From: Muricea muricata
Lineage: Eukaryota > Cnidaria > Anthozoa > Malacalcyonacea > Plexauridae
Reading direction: 5' to 3'
DNA: 64,000 bases
NCBI GenBank assembly: GCA_963855995.1
Contig: OY979716.1
Coordinates: 55,291,725 to 55,355,724 of the forward strand
Shown: positions 55,380-64,000 of the stretch, in pieces
How the letters are laid out: every line of letters starts with the position of its first letter
How positions within the stretch are numbered: the first letter of the stretch is position 1
Notes under the pieces: generated by a model
Seen by the model: only the letters and a program-made list of their open reading frames with translations
Database searches by the model: none
Told to the model about the DNA's origin: nothing
Made by a program: the position numbers and the translations under genes

Positions 55380-56726
55380 ATGGACGAAATAGATAAATCT
55401 AAAGCACGAAGAACATATTTAATAACTTACAGCAAAGCAGATTTTCTGAAGTTTCCAACCAGGGAATCATTTGCTAAAGCTATAGTCGCAGTCTTCTCAT
55501 TGAAACGTAGCAAAGTCATTCCACAGCACTGGGCCTGCTGCTTGGAAAAACACTCAGATGGTGGTTATCACTACCACGTAGCCTTGAAGCTCAGAGGGCC
55601 AAAAAAGATGGCTAGAAGCTAAAAGAGCTCTTGAAGCGGAACACGGTATAGTCGTCCATTTCTCGGATCACGAAGGCTATTATACAGCATATCAGTACAT
55701 CAACAAATATGACGATAAGGTTTATCACAGCACAGGTCACCCAGATTTACATGAGATTGGCTCCCCCAAAACAAAGAGATGCCAACAATTATACCAAAAA
55801 AGGCGGGGTGACAAGATGAACGAGCCAACGGAGGAGAATACTGCCGAATGTTCGACAAGTTCGAAAAGAAAGAGAAAGCTTTCGAACTTAGAAGTAGCTG
55901 ATTTTATAGTCGAGAAAGGAATAAAGTCCGAGACTGAACTGTTGGCCATCACTAATGAACAAAAAGAAGAAGGAAAAAAAAAGACCTCGCCGATTTTGTG
56001 CTATCGTGAACTTCAAAATGTCTCAACGATCTTATCCAACAAACATGGAAGATGAAGGGGGCCTCTTCGACATTAGAACGGGAAAAAACGTCACGGATGG
56101 ACTTGATACGAAAGGCAGCTAGCGTTGAATGCGCAACAGCCTGTGAAAGAAGATGGTTAGAATGTGCCCAAGAAGTGCTTGTGAAAAATAAAGTTCATCC
56201 TATTGTATTTGCTGCTGCCCTGAGAGAGCTGTTATTGTTAGGGAGAGGGAAGTACCGAAACATAATCATAGTTGGCCCAACGAACTGTGGCAAGACGTTC
56301 TTACTGAAGCCATTAGAGTTGATTTTCGCTACATTTTTAAACCCAGCAGCGGACAAGTATGCTTGGGTTGGCGCCGACAAGGCCGAGATCATTTTATTAA
56401 ATGATTTTCAATGGAGCAAGGAGCTAATCGAATGGAAAAGCTTTTTGCTGCTTTTGGAAGGAGATGTAGTCAAACGTCCGGCACCTAAGAACCATTTTAG
56501 CACAGATGTTTGCATTAGTAACAACATCCCTGTATTCGCCACATCAAAGAATACAATAAAATACCGAGGGAGTTACAACGCACAGGATCAAGCTGAAGAT
56601 GCAATGATGGCATCAAGATGGAAAGTTTTCTCGTTTTTCCATAGCATCCCGGAAAATGAGCAAAAAGATGTGACACCCTGCTCAAAATGCTTTGTGGAGC
56701 TCGTCCTCATGGGTGAAATCAGCTAA
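55380..56726 (+). pseudogene. HUH Rep endonuclease plus SF3 helicase (Rep-type) gene, broken
   Basis: Two-domain replication initiator of CRESS/parvo-like layout. The N-terminal HUH nuclease shows motif I (YLITYSKAD), motif II (YHYHVALKL) and, after a one-base shift in an A-run near 55603, motif III with the nicking Tyr and Lys (AYQYINKYD, about 55686-55712). A basic linker (SSKRKRKLSNL) leads to a second shift in the A-run near 55973-55982 and an in-frame TGA nearby. The SF3 helicase (56052-56726) has Walker A GPTNCGKTFLLKP, Walker B IILLNDFQWS and motif C IPVFATSKN. The whole would be about 450 residues. Many cnidarian genomes carry such copies, so a transposon rather than a single viral insertion is plausible. 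Confidence 0.85.
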
Positions 56727-56904
56727 ACTGAAGTATTGTAGTATGCACGGACGGCTTTATTCTTAAATATTAAAGTAGAAACGGATAATGCATGAGATAC
56801 AGTTGTGTTATGTGATACACTGTAATTATTGACTTATATTCATTACAGTCATCGTTTATAGCTATGCATCTTCAACGTTTGTATTTATAATAAACCTAAA
56901 ACTA

Positions 56905-57100
56905 TACAAGTTACATCATGTTACACTAAAATTATTATATTTTATTACAGCTCTTGACATGTTACAACGTGTTACACCTACATTTTAAAGAAACTCTAGT
57001 TTCTTTAAAAGTAGGTGTAGCATGTTGTAACATGTCAAGAGCTATAGTAAAATATAATAATCTTAGTGTAACATGTAGTGTAACATGATGTAACATGTCG
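56905..57100. repeat. Large palindrome with iteron-like 9-mers (candidate replication origin)
   Basis: Two ~72-bp arms (56923-56994 and 56999-57070) differ at about six positions and flank a 4-base loop (TCTA). Inside and beside the arms, TGTAACATG or its complement CATGTTACA occurs at least six times, with further near-copies. It lies about 200 bases after the Rep-helicase gene, the position expected for an iteron-plus-hairpin origin. Confidence 0.85.
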
Positions 57101-57322
57101 CGATTCTAGTCTTTATGTGTTTATTACTTTAATAGGATCAGAACTTTGTTCCCAAAGCGCGGTCATATATATCAAACGCATTTTATATATATTGAAGTAC
57201 ATATTAAAGCTGCATATCTAATGTACAACCACGCGTTTCGTGATAAAATTGTGACTCTTCATTTTCCAATATGGCCAAAATATAATGGCCACAAATATTA
57301 TATGATATTTTAAACTATAAGA

Positions 57323-57538
57323 TCAGTACTTGGTTCTTTGACCCTTTCCTTTTACAACAGCCGTGATCCTTCTGTCCATGCTATCAATAATTTTGTCAAT
57401 TTCCTTAGGGCTGAAATTTAGCATAGTCTTTTTCACCCGAGTGGATAACTCTATATAGTTTTCTCTTGTAATTTGCTTCTTGATGGCATCATTATTTAAA
57501 CGAACTGTGAGAGAATGGAAAAAATTTTCAAATACCAT
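57323..57538 (-). pseudogene. Tc1/mariner-type transposase C-terminal fragment
   Basis: A 71-residue frame ending IIDSMDRRITAVVKGKGQ then RTKY, which resembles the C-terminus of Tc1/mariner transposases (SM-x-R-x-x-AV-x-x-KG-x-x-TKY). No catalytic part is present on either side. Confidence 0.45.
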
Positions 57539-58091
57539 TTATGCAATAAGCGAAAAAATTAAAAATTTAACTGGCAACCATTAAAGACATAGTGAATTTG
57601 CATAATTGGAGGGCATCTCAAGTTGATAGCTTTTACTAAATTTGTCATAGCACATACGTTACTGGGAGTAAAAATACGAATTACGGCTTGTTCGAAAGAG
57701 AAAAGAATGTGGTTTAAAACAAGTCCAAAATTGTGCTATAAGCTTCTATAATTAAGAAAAAATTTGACACAAAAGATGGGCTCCGTTTTTTTTATACACC
57801 CTGTAGAGCAACTGCAACTAAAATACTATTCCTGTCGATTTGAAAGTTATCTAATCCAAAAATTATCTTAATTGAGTACAATGGTCAACACATGAAAAAT
57901 ATCATAATTATACATATATATTATAAAAATTACACAAAGAATATGAGAGATCCCCCCGGTTCTCTTCCCCCCCCCCCCCCCCCCGTCAGAAAAAAGTTTA
58001 CCCTAGCACCGGCCAACTATTCTAAATAAATATAGTTTCAAAATTAACAATTAAGCCAGCTCACAGCCTCATTAATCGCTTCTTTTTTCAG

Positions 58092-58339
58092 ACAATCTTG
58101 GAAAAAATATTCGTGGACTTTTGAGAAAGTCTAACTAAATTTCGTAAGACTTATTGGAAATATGCCAGTTTACTTCAACAAAACTTGCTAATTGCTCTTA
58201 ACACCCCCCCCCCCCAAACAATGTTGTTACAGGTAATGCCTATTTGCATGGGTTTTAACCTGATCATCAACATTGTAAAGGGGGGGAGGGGGGAATATTA
58301 TCAAAATTTAAAAAGTCCACGAATTTTTTCCAGGATTGT
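58092..58339. repeat. MITE, copy 2
   Basis: Same family and orientation as 54881-55092, with about 30-bp inverted ends (ACAATCTTGGAAAAAATATT) and an extra ~25 bases before the C-run. It ends about 100 bases before the SANT exon 2 acceptor. Confidence 0.8.
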
Positions 58340-59382
58340 AGTCAAATATATAATAAATGCCGGTGATCAATGGCTTATTAAAATGGCCTTTTCAGGGAAG
58401 TGCTCAAAACATGTTTTAAGTAGTATTTTTTATTCAGATCTGGGACTGAGGAGGATTACTCAGTTCTTTGTCAGCTGCTTGATGATATTTGCACATACTG
58501 CAGAGATTGCATTGAAGCAAAACAAATTGAAAAGGAAAGAAATAAGAAGAAAGAAGAGGCTGATAGGAAACAAGCTGAGCATATAAGAAAATCAGCAATG
58601 GGAAATCTAGGTTGTAAAACTTCTGTGTTTATATTAATTTTATGCTTGGGGAAAATTAGTGGTGCATATGTAAACTCTTCAGAGCAATTAGTAACTTAAG
58701 GTGACAAGTCTTTCACCAAAAAAATTAAACTGAGTCCATCTATTTCAGTTCGAAAGCAGTCTTGTGTGAGTTTGTCTGAGGATGAACCATCAGATGACAA
58801 TATAAATGATGACTCCATGACCAATGACACTAATGATGACATATCTACTAAGAAAAGTAATTATTTGGTGCATATGTTTAATTAATGTTTTTTCAAACTC
58901 TTTCAAAATTCCTGTTCTTTTAATGGGACTATGAATGTGTTGTATGTTTAAGGTGGAAAAAAGAAAATCAAGAGATTTTCAAGAGTAAGTGCTTTAGAGA
59001 TGCTGGGGGAAAAGTATAAGAAAAAAACAGAATTGAAAGAAAGAGCTGAATGTGAGAATGTTAGAGTTAGAATTTGAGAAAGAAAAGTTTAACCTTGAAT
59101 TAGAAGAAAGAAAGCAGAGACATAAGATCGAAATGGAAGAGCGTCAACTCATGGTTGAACTTTTAAAGAAAAAAATATAGTTACTCTGCATGTGTTGTTC
59201 AGTTTGTCAGGTTAATCAAACATGTTTGATATTCTTTCCCTTAATAATAACTTATAAAAAAACTTTAAACAACAATGTTAATTATGTTTAATTATTGGTG
59301 TTTATTTTTTGCAAGTATATTTGTATATGTCAAAATGTAAAATATATCAAATTATCAAGTTATAGTTGTATTATTAAAGATG

Positions 59383-59850
59383 TCAATTTTCTGTATTTGA
59401 GAGGTATGTTTCCAAGGAAGGAGGAACTAAATTGAAATACTTTCCAGTTACAGAACCATACAAACATGTATGGCAATTGATTAACAAACTTGCAACAATA
59501 TAATATTTTGCAACAGGTTGAAGAAGAACCTTGAGATTTTTTTTAAAATCTAAGAATGCAAAATGTTGTGCTATTTTGCCAAATCCCCACTCAACGCTTA
59601 CTCGTACTTTACTCATAGCCTTATTAAAGTGTTTCTGTGGTGCTGTCAGGTCAGCACCTCTAAATGGCGCTATGATATTATTTGTTACACCATATGCAGG
59701 ATCACCATACAAAACATAAGGTTGTCCATTTGGCTTTCTGATGTTTCTCAGTTGTTCTTGTAGACCACTTTCACCAAGCATAAAAGAATCGTGTCGTTTC
59801 CCTTCTATTGGACCAAACAAGTTGGCTATTAGACCATTTAGTGCTTGCAC
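59383..59850 (-). pseudogene. PIF/Harbinger (HARBI1-like) transposase, 5'-truncated
   Basis: DDE_Tnp_4-type core. EGKRHDSFMLGESGL has the first Asp visible here, VLYGDPAYGVTNN the next, and KVRVSVEWGFGKIAQHFAFL the Glu, followed by the usual LLQPVAKYYIVASLL. The frame opens just after a TTGTCTAG acceptor-like site with ALNGLIANLFGP, so the N-terminal half (about 150-200 residues) is missing; DUF4806 exons begin directly upstream. It is convergent with the SANT gene. The remaining frame has no internal damage. Confidence 0.85.
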
Positions 59851-59899
59851 AGACTAGACAAAACATGAAAGTATTAATTGATAAATGTCAACAAAGCAG

Positions 59900-61751
59900 T
59901 CGGTCTAAAGGCTATCTTATCCCCGTAGCCATCCATATTCAACAAGGACATTAGCTCATTGGTCATTAACCTGAAATAAAAAAATACATTTAAATGATTT
60001 GTATAAGAATAAGTGTTAAATAATGAGACAGTTCCATCAAGTACCTGCTCATTACATTACGGACATTGTCTTTAACACTTGAGCCTCCAATTTTGGAAAT
60101 TCTGCACACCTACATATAAGACAAAAATAACATTGAACAATTGCTCAAGAACCTTTAGAACAGTCACATTTACGTTTGTAGGTTTTGAAAAGTATGCACG
60201 GACGAGTTTATTATTTCCTATACACGGTTTTTTACAGTGGCGGATCCAGGGTAAGTCAAAATAAATTATAGCAGCTCAATTTTAAATTCAGAATAACTTT
60301 ATAACAATGCCATAGGTTATGAATTTCAAAAGAATAAAATCTAACCAATAAAGTTGCTTTGAAGGTACTTTAAAATGTAAATATATCCTAGAATAAGCTG
60401 TGGTAATTTATTTTGACTTACGCTAGGTCCGCCACTGGTTTTTTATCCCATGCAGTTAGTTGTTTTTATGATGTGCTTTTCATTACCAGTATTTTCTTTT
60501 TCTCCTCATCTTGAAGATTCACTTCCATCGTCCGCAATTCTTCAATTGTTCTCAACTGCTCCAAATGGAAATCAGACTCCGTTGGTTCAAACTTTTTTCC
60601 AACTTGCTGCAGTCCGTCCCGAATTTCTGTGAGCAAATGGAGAACCCTTTTTTGAAACCCTGTGAAACAAATGCAAAAATCGAGTCATTAGAGAGGATAG
60701 GCATATTTGCTGAAACGTAATTAGTAATTGAGCTTGAACTGTGAGCGAATAAAACGCATTAAGAGTTAACTGCTGTGTTTTTAATGGATGCACAATGCAT
60801 ATCTATTTTATTTTTGTAATGAAAACACTATTGAACAAAATTTATATAAACTCACGTGCTTCGGACATTGGGAATGCGCTGGAAGTTAGTTCCCTGCCAC
60901 TTGAATTGTCTTTTCGTTTTTCCTTTTGCATAACTTCGCTTTGAACATCAGGCAAAACAACAGTATGTGGACCAGATTGAGTCTTTTTCCTTTTTGGTGA
61001 CCGCATTTCACACCCTTTGTCACACGATAAACGCCGCGAGGCCTTTGAAGGCGACGAAGAACTGGGACTTGCAATTGGTTTGGCCAAACGGTCAAGCACA
61101 CTCCGGGCATTTTTCAATGCCGGAGAAGGACGGAATCTTGGAGGTGTTCGCAAACCTAGCATAAGGAAAGTTAAAGTTAACTAAAGTACAGCACACAACC
61201 AATGTTTATATTTTGCCGCCCATTTTGTTATGAGAAAACCAATGCGCAGATAACGCCTGGACAACATCTTTGAAATTTGATGTATACCAAATCTACAATT
61301 TGAGAATTCTGCGCACATCGATTTAACTAGAAAACTGCAAGCTTAAATTGCACAAACCTGTAGAAGAGTTTTTATTACTATCACTGCCGCGCTCTTTACC
61401 AGGACCAACGTTTATCACATTCTCCTCATCGCTTGTTTCAGCACTTTTCGTGAATTCATAGTCTTCACATACCTCCCTATCTTCTATACAATGGAATAAA
61501 AATACAGTTATCAGAATATTTATAAAAACATGCAAGTACTGGAAGAACTGGAGGAACAAACCTGAGGTAACTTTGATCTTGAGCAATGGAAATGACAACC
61601 AGTTATCTAAAGGTAGCCTTTGTTCACTAAATGCTCTAATTACATTTATTCCTTTTGGCCACCGCACGGTCTTATCTTCAATCCACACACGTGGAACAAC
61701 TCCTTCTTCTTCCACATCATTTTCAATCCAAACTGCTCTTGCCCATGACAT
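59900..61751 (-). CDS. DUF4806-domain protein gene, multi-exon
   Basis: Six probable exons in transcription order: 61751-61562 (EEEGVVPRVWIEDKTVRWP, the 'VVP-WI...WP' N-terminal module); ~61483-61365, acidic; ~61157-60857, Ser/Lys-rich with KRKKTQ; ~60659-60503, helical, EELRTMEVNLQDEEKKKIL; ~60112-60047, ISKIGGSSVKDNVRNVM; and ~59970-59900, LMTNELMSLLNMDGYG. The last three make the DUF4806 domain. Acceptors and donors are present at most borders. Such proteins are multicopy in cnidarians, sit beside transposases and have unknown function. A hAT MITE lies in the intron between exons 4 and 5. I see no stop codon inside the exons. Confidence 0.7.
60235..60437. mobile_element. hAT-type MITE with exact 8-bp target duplication
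   Basis: The ends CAGTGGCGGATCCAG and, inverted, CAGTGGCGGACCTAG continue with TAAGTCAAAATAAATTA. GTTTTTTA flanks both sides (60227-60234 and 60438-60445). The 203-bp element has no coding capacity. Confidence 0.93.
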
Positions 61752-62066
61752 ATTGGTAACTTCTACAAAGACTAACGCAAAAGAAATGTCGATTAACCGG
61801 AGTACATTAAGACATGATGTCAGTTAATTACATAATCCTTCACGTCAAATTGCATGTCTTTAAGTGGAATAATTTCTACCAAACTTAACAATTAAACATT
61901 TGATGCATCTAACAACAATTCATTCTCCTAGCACTATGCATGCATGGTCATTCCTAGAGCATATACACTTGCAACACTAATTTATGGCATTTTATCAAAT
62001 CTTCGCACCACTAGGGTGCTATTACTTACATGCTACAAATTACTGGTAACAGACACTTGACAAAAA
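61752..62066. other. Spacer between CACTA-like and DUF4806 genes
   Basis: AT-rich, no open frame of note; it probably contains the DUF4806 promoter. Confidence 0.4.
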
Positions 62067-64000
62067 CTATGGTGGACTTTTTTCAACTTCATGTTGCAAT
62101 GGGAAAAGCACATATCCTGCATTAACTGGTAGACAAACTGCTTTTCGATGTAATGCTGATGCTTCAATCAGACAACGCTTTGCTTTGTGGCGAATATCCC
62201 TTATATAACATACATTGAAGACTTTAGATTCTTCTGGGCAGGAGTAAAAGTTTTCCATTTGGCTGATTGAAAGGATGTCACACACAAATGTCCCATTACT
62301 TCTTTGCTCCTGAACAAATGCATATTTATTACTTTCCAGCAGAAAGCAACTGTCCTTTAGGCTATCTGCAACTATTCCCACCTTAGAATAGTTTGATGAA
62401 ACAGGTTGGCTTTTTCCTGAATCCTGAATTTCACCAAGCCGTTTAGCCACCTGGATAGTTGGATTCTGACCGTTCCTAACACACTTCTTAAGCTGCTGCA
62501 TGTAGTTTTCAAACGGAAAGCATGAAATCTCATTCAGGGAGCAGTTGAAATGTCTAACGTCTTCAGGAAGGTGCTTCAAATTGTGAACATTATATACTGT
62601 AAAAGTTTCTCCATAAACACGCTTCGCATTCTCGACAAAGTAGTGCAACAGTTCCTGAGCAAATTCTAAGTATGAATTTTGCTTATCGTGGTCAGAATCT
62701 AACAGGATCGAAATTGCAATAGACAGACAAAGAAAATGCTGATAAAGATCCTTTGAAACAACATTCCTTAATACAACAGGTCCAGTGTACAGAAGAAATT
62801 GACGAAATTCGGTGGCTTTCCACCTTTCTAATTCATCAAGTGACCTTGGTCGTCTGGCGAACTCACTGGGCATCGCACCCCGTAAAGCTTTCAGATTATC
62901 TGATATTTGTGCAAACTGTTGGGAAGATAACTTAACTTACGCGGCCCTTTTTTCAAGTAGTGAAGAATACGCTTAGTGACACCAAGACAAACCATATGCA
63001 TATAATCTAAGCTGAATTGCTTAACACATGAAACATTGCAAGACAAGAGAGGTGATGGTTTCTTTTGATGTTTTTCATAAGAACATGAAGAAAAACATTC
63101 GTCAGTTCGCGGAACCTCATTACTATCTAGGTTAAAAACAACTCTTCCACTCCACGTACCCTCGACCATACATCGTTCGCAGGCAAAGTAGACAGTGTGA
63201 CCAATAATGCATTTCAGAAAGCAACGAGCAGGGGCATCGCAACAAAAACATTTCACACGAAATTTATAATGCTTCTCTTCATGGGTAATCCCAGCATCAT
63301 TTAGTCTATTTACTTCCTCAATGAAATCTTGCAAGTACTCTTCAACAGAACTTGGCTTACTGTTTCCATAAAATAGGACCCAAAATTGGCCAGAACTGCT
63401 GACTAGTTGATTGAAAAGGGGAAGACCGTCAATATTAACAATTAAATCAATGGTAGTTAAGTTGGCTACAGCAGAATACCTTGAAGATAGAATTTGAGCA
63501 ATCCCAACTTCTATTCCAAAGTAAATATATTGACCACCGCACTTCGTTTGTGTTGTTAAATGCCTAGGGGTTTTCAAAAGTGTACGGCTATCCTTAGGAA
63601 GGTTATGGCCATGTTCGTTTAAAATTTCAAGTAATTCATTTGTGGCATCTCTACGACCCAAGCAGCCGGTTTGTTTTTCAAAGTTTCCTCAGTTAGGAAT
63701 TGCATTAATTGTATCATCATCAATTACATTTTGATTTGAATCAGACGAATCAACGACTAAATCTAGTTCATCAGAGTCAACAATATTTGATTGATCACTG
63801 TCTGATTCCTGGGATTCACATGAATTACTGTGTTCAATTTTGCTATTATCACCATGCAGAGAAGCAGTTATTTCCTCATCACTGTTATTTCCTAAAGCCA
63901 GTGCATGTACTTCAGAGGTGTACTTTCTGTAATTTTTTCAATATGCCATTGAATTTTTGCCCTAGCACCACAAGAAAGGGACTTAGTCGGGGGAAATACT
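62067..64000 (-). pseudogene. Animal CACTA/EnSpm-like transposase, incomplete at window edge
   Basis: From the right edge, an acidic Ser/Asp-rich segment (about 63900-63700) is followed by shifted frames near 63680. The frame at 63661-62940 contains LTTIDLIVNIDGLPLFN, a Cys-rich insert (CFCCDAPARC, FACERC) and SLDYMHMVCLGVTKRIL. A one-base shift near 62935 leads to 62873-62067: PSEFARRPRSLDELERWKAT, EFRQFLLYTGPVVL, VYNVHNLKHLPEDV and FPFENYMQQLKK. This 'transposase domain' protein is widespread in invertebrates. The D-x-x-H and D-G patterns fit RNase H-fold CACTA transposases, but the superfamily name is my inference. Two frameshifts indicate decay. Confidence 0.75.

Larger units (their letters stand above)
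54255..59180 (+). pseudogene. Harbinger-type Myb/SANT-like protein gene with 4-kb intron
   Basis: Exon 1 (54255-54481) encodes a SANT/Myb-like trihelix: RWPDTKHDIALAQEV, DWEIIAATLGTLF and ELKGRGCREGMQRL. It ends in AAGAG|GTAAAT. Exon 2 (58439-58610) continues in phase with SGTEEDYSVLCQLLDDI and a coiled region. Exon 3 (58750-58855) is acidic. Exon 4 (from about 58952) is Lys/Glu-rich coiled coil ending in a TAG at 59178-59180, with a frameshift near 59055. In PIF/Harbinger elements this protein helps import the transposase and bind the ends; the transposase relic lies convergently at 59383. The long intron hosts the Rep element, a mariner fragment and two MITEs. Confidence 0.75.

Noticed and set aside
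56995..56998. CRESS-virus nonanucleotide in the palindrome loop
   Set aside because: The loop reads TCTA and nothing matching the TAGTATTAC type is present, so no nick site is claimed.

Overview
This is eukaryotic, almost certainly metazoan DNA. It is AT-rich, has spliceosomal introns and nuclear-type tRNA genes, and contains no bacterial operon. The transposon families suggest a marine invertebrate, most likely a cnidarian: Polinton capsid genes, THAP/P-element, KDZ with a CxC2 cluster, ZNF862-like hAT, a Rep-helicase element, and an animal CACTA-like transposase next to DUF4806. No gene here fixes the species. I see no convincing intact single-copy host gene. The window reads as a dense, nested transposon graveyard with a decaying tRNA cluster.

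Layout. 40-1931: two tandem ~0.94 kb repeat units, each with a foldback. 1968-8279: a Maverick/Polinton (virus-like transposon) with a zinc-finger ORF, packaging ATPase and two conserved small ORFs on +, and protease, major capsid, basic virion protein, minor capsid and chromodomain integrase on -. 8280-15363: a Ty3/gypsy LTR retrotransposon inserted in the Polinton with a 4-bp target duplication. 15364-17482: a GRF zinc-finger gene, a 54-bp promoter-like array, a GC-rich minisatellite and an uncharacterised exon, ending at a 200-base N gap. 18828-22773: a P-element/THAP9-like transposase. 22925-23800: a LINE remnant. 24477-25335: a 115-bp satellite.

26092-36144 (-) is a multi-exon KDZ transposase gene. 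A full-length hAT transposon (27278-30897, exact 8-bp target duplication) sits in its last intron. 36650-38109 (-) is a Polinton-type DNA polymerase fragment. 38830-40303 is a TIR element with a nested foldback. 40619-41542 (-) is a Ulp1-protease/PHD-like relic. 43430-44280 (-) is a C2H2 zinc-finger gene that shares its first exon and promoter type with the GRF gene at 16 kb.

44.4-49.0 kb holds about nine tRNA-derived loci (Tyr, Arg, Thr x3, Ser x3, Leu) among repeated flanks; only the Ser(GCT) copy looks close to intact. 50174-54130 (+) is a second, separate DNA polymerase B relic. 54255-59180 (+) is a Harbinger-type Myb/SANT gene. Its ~4 kb intron contains a HUH-Rep plus SF3-helicase gene, followed by a large palindrome studded with iteron-like 9-mers. 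59383-64000 (-) holds a truncated Harbinger transposase, a DUF4806 gene with a hAT MITE in an intron, and a CACTA-like transposase running to the window edge.

Most coding units carry frameshifts or nonsense codons, so they are fossils or recently dead copies. The parts that could still act are the LTRs, the LTR element's U UUA AAC frameshift signal, the Ser tRNA and possibly the Rep-associated palindrome. Exon and intron boundaries are my own reading of splice-like sites and remain approximate.
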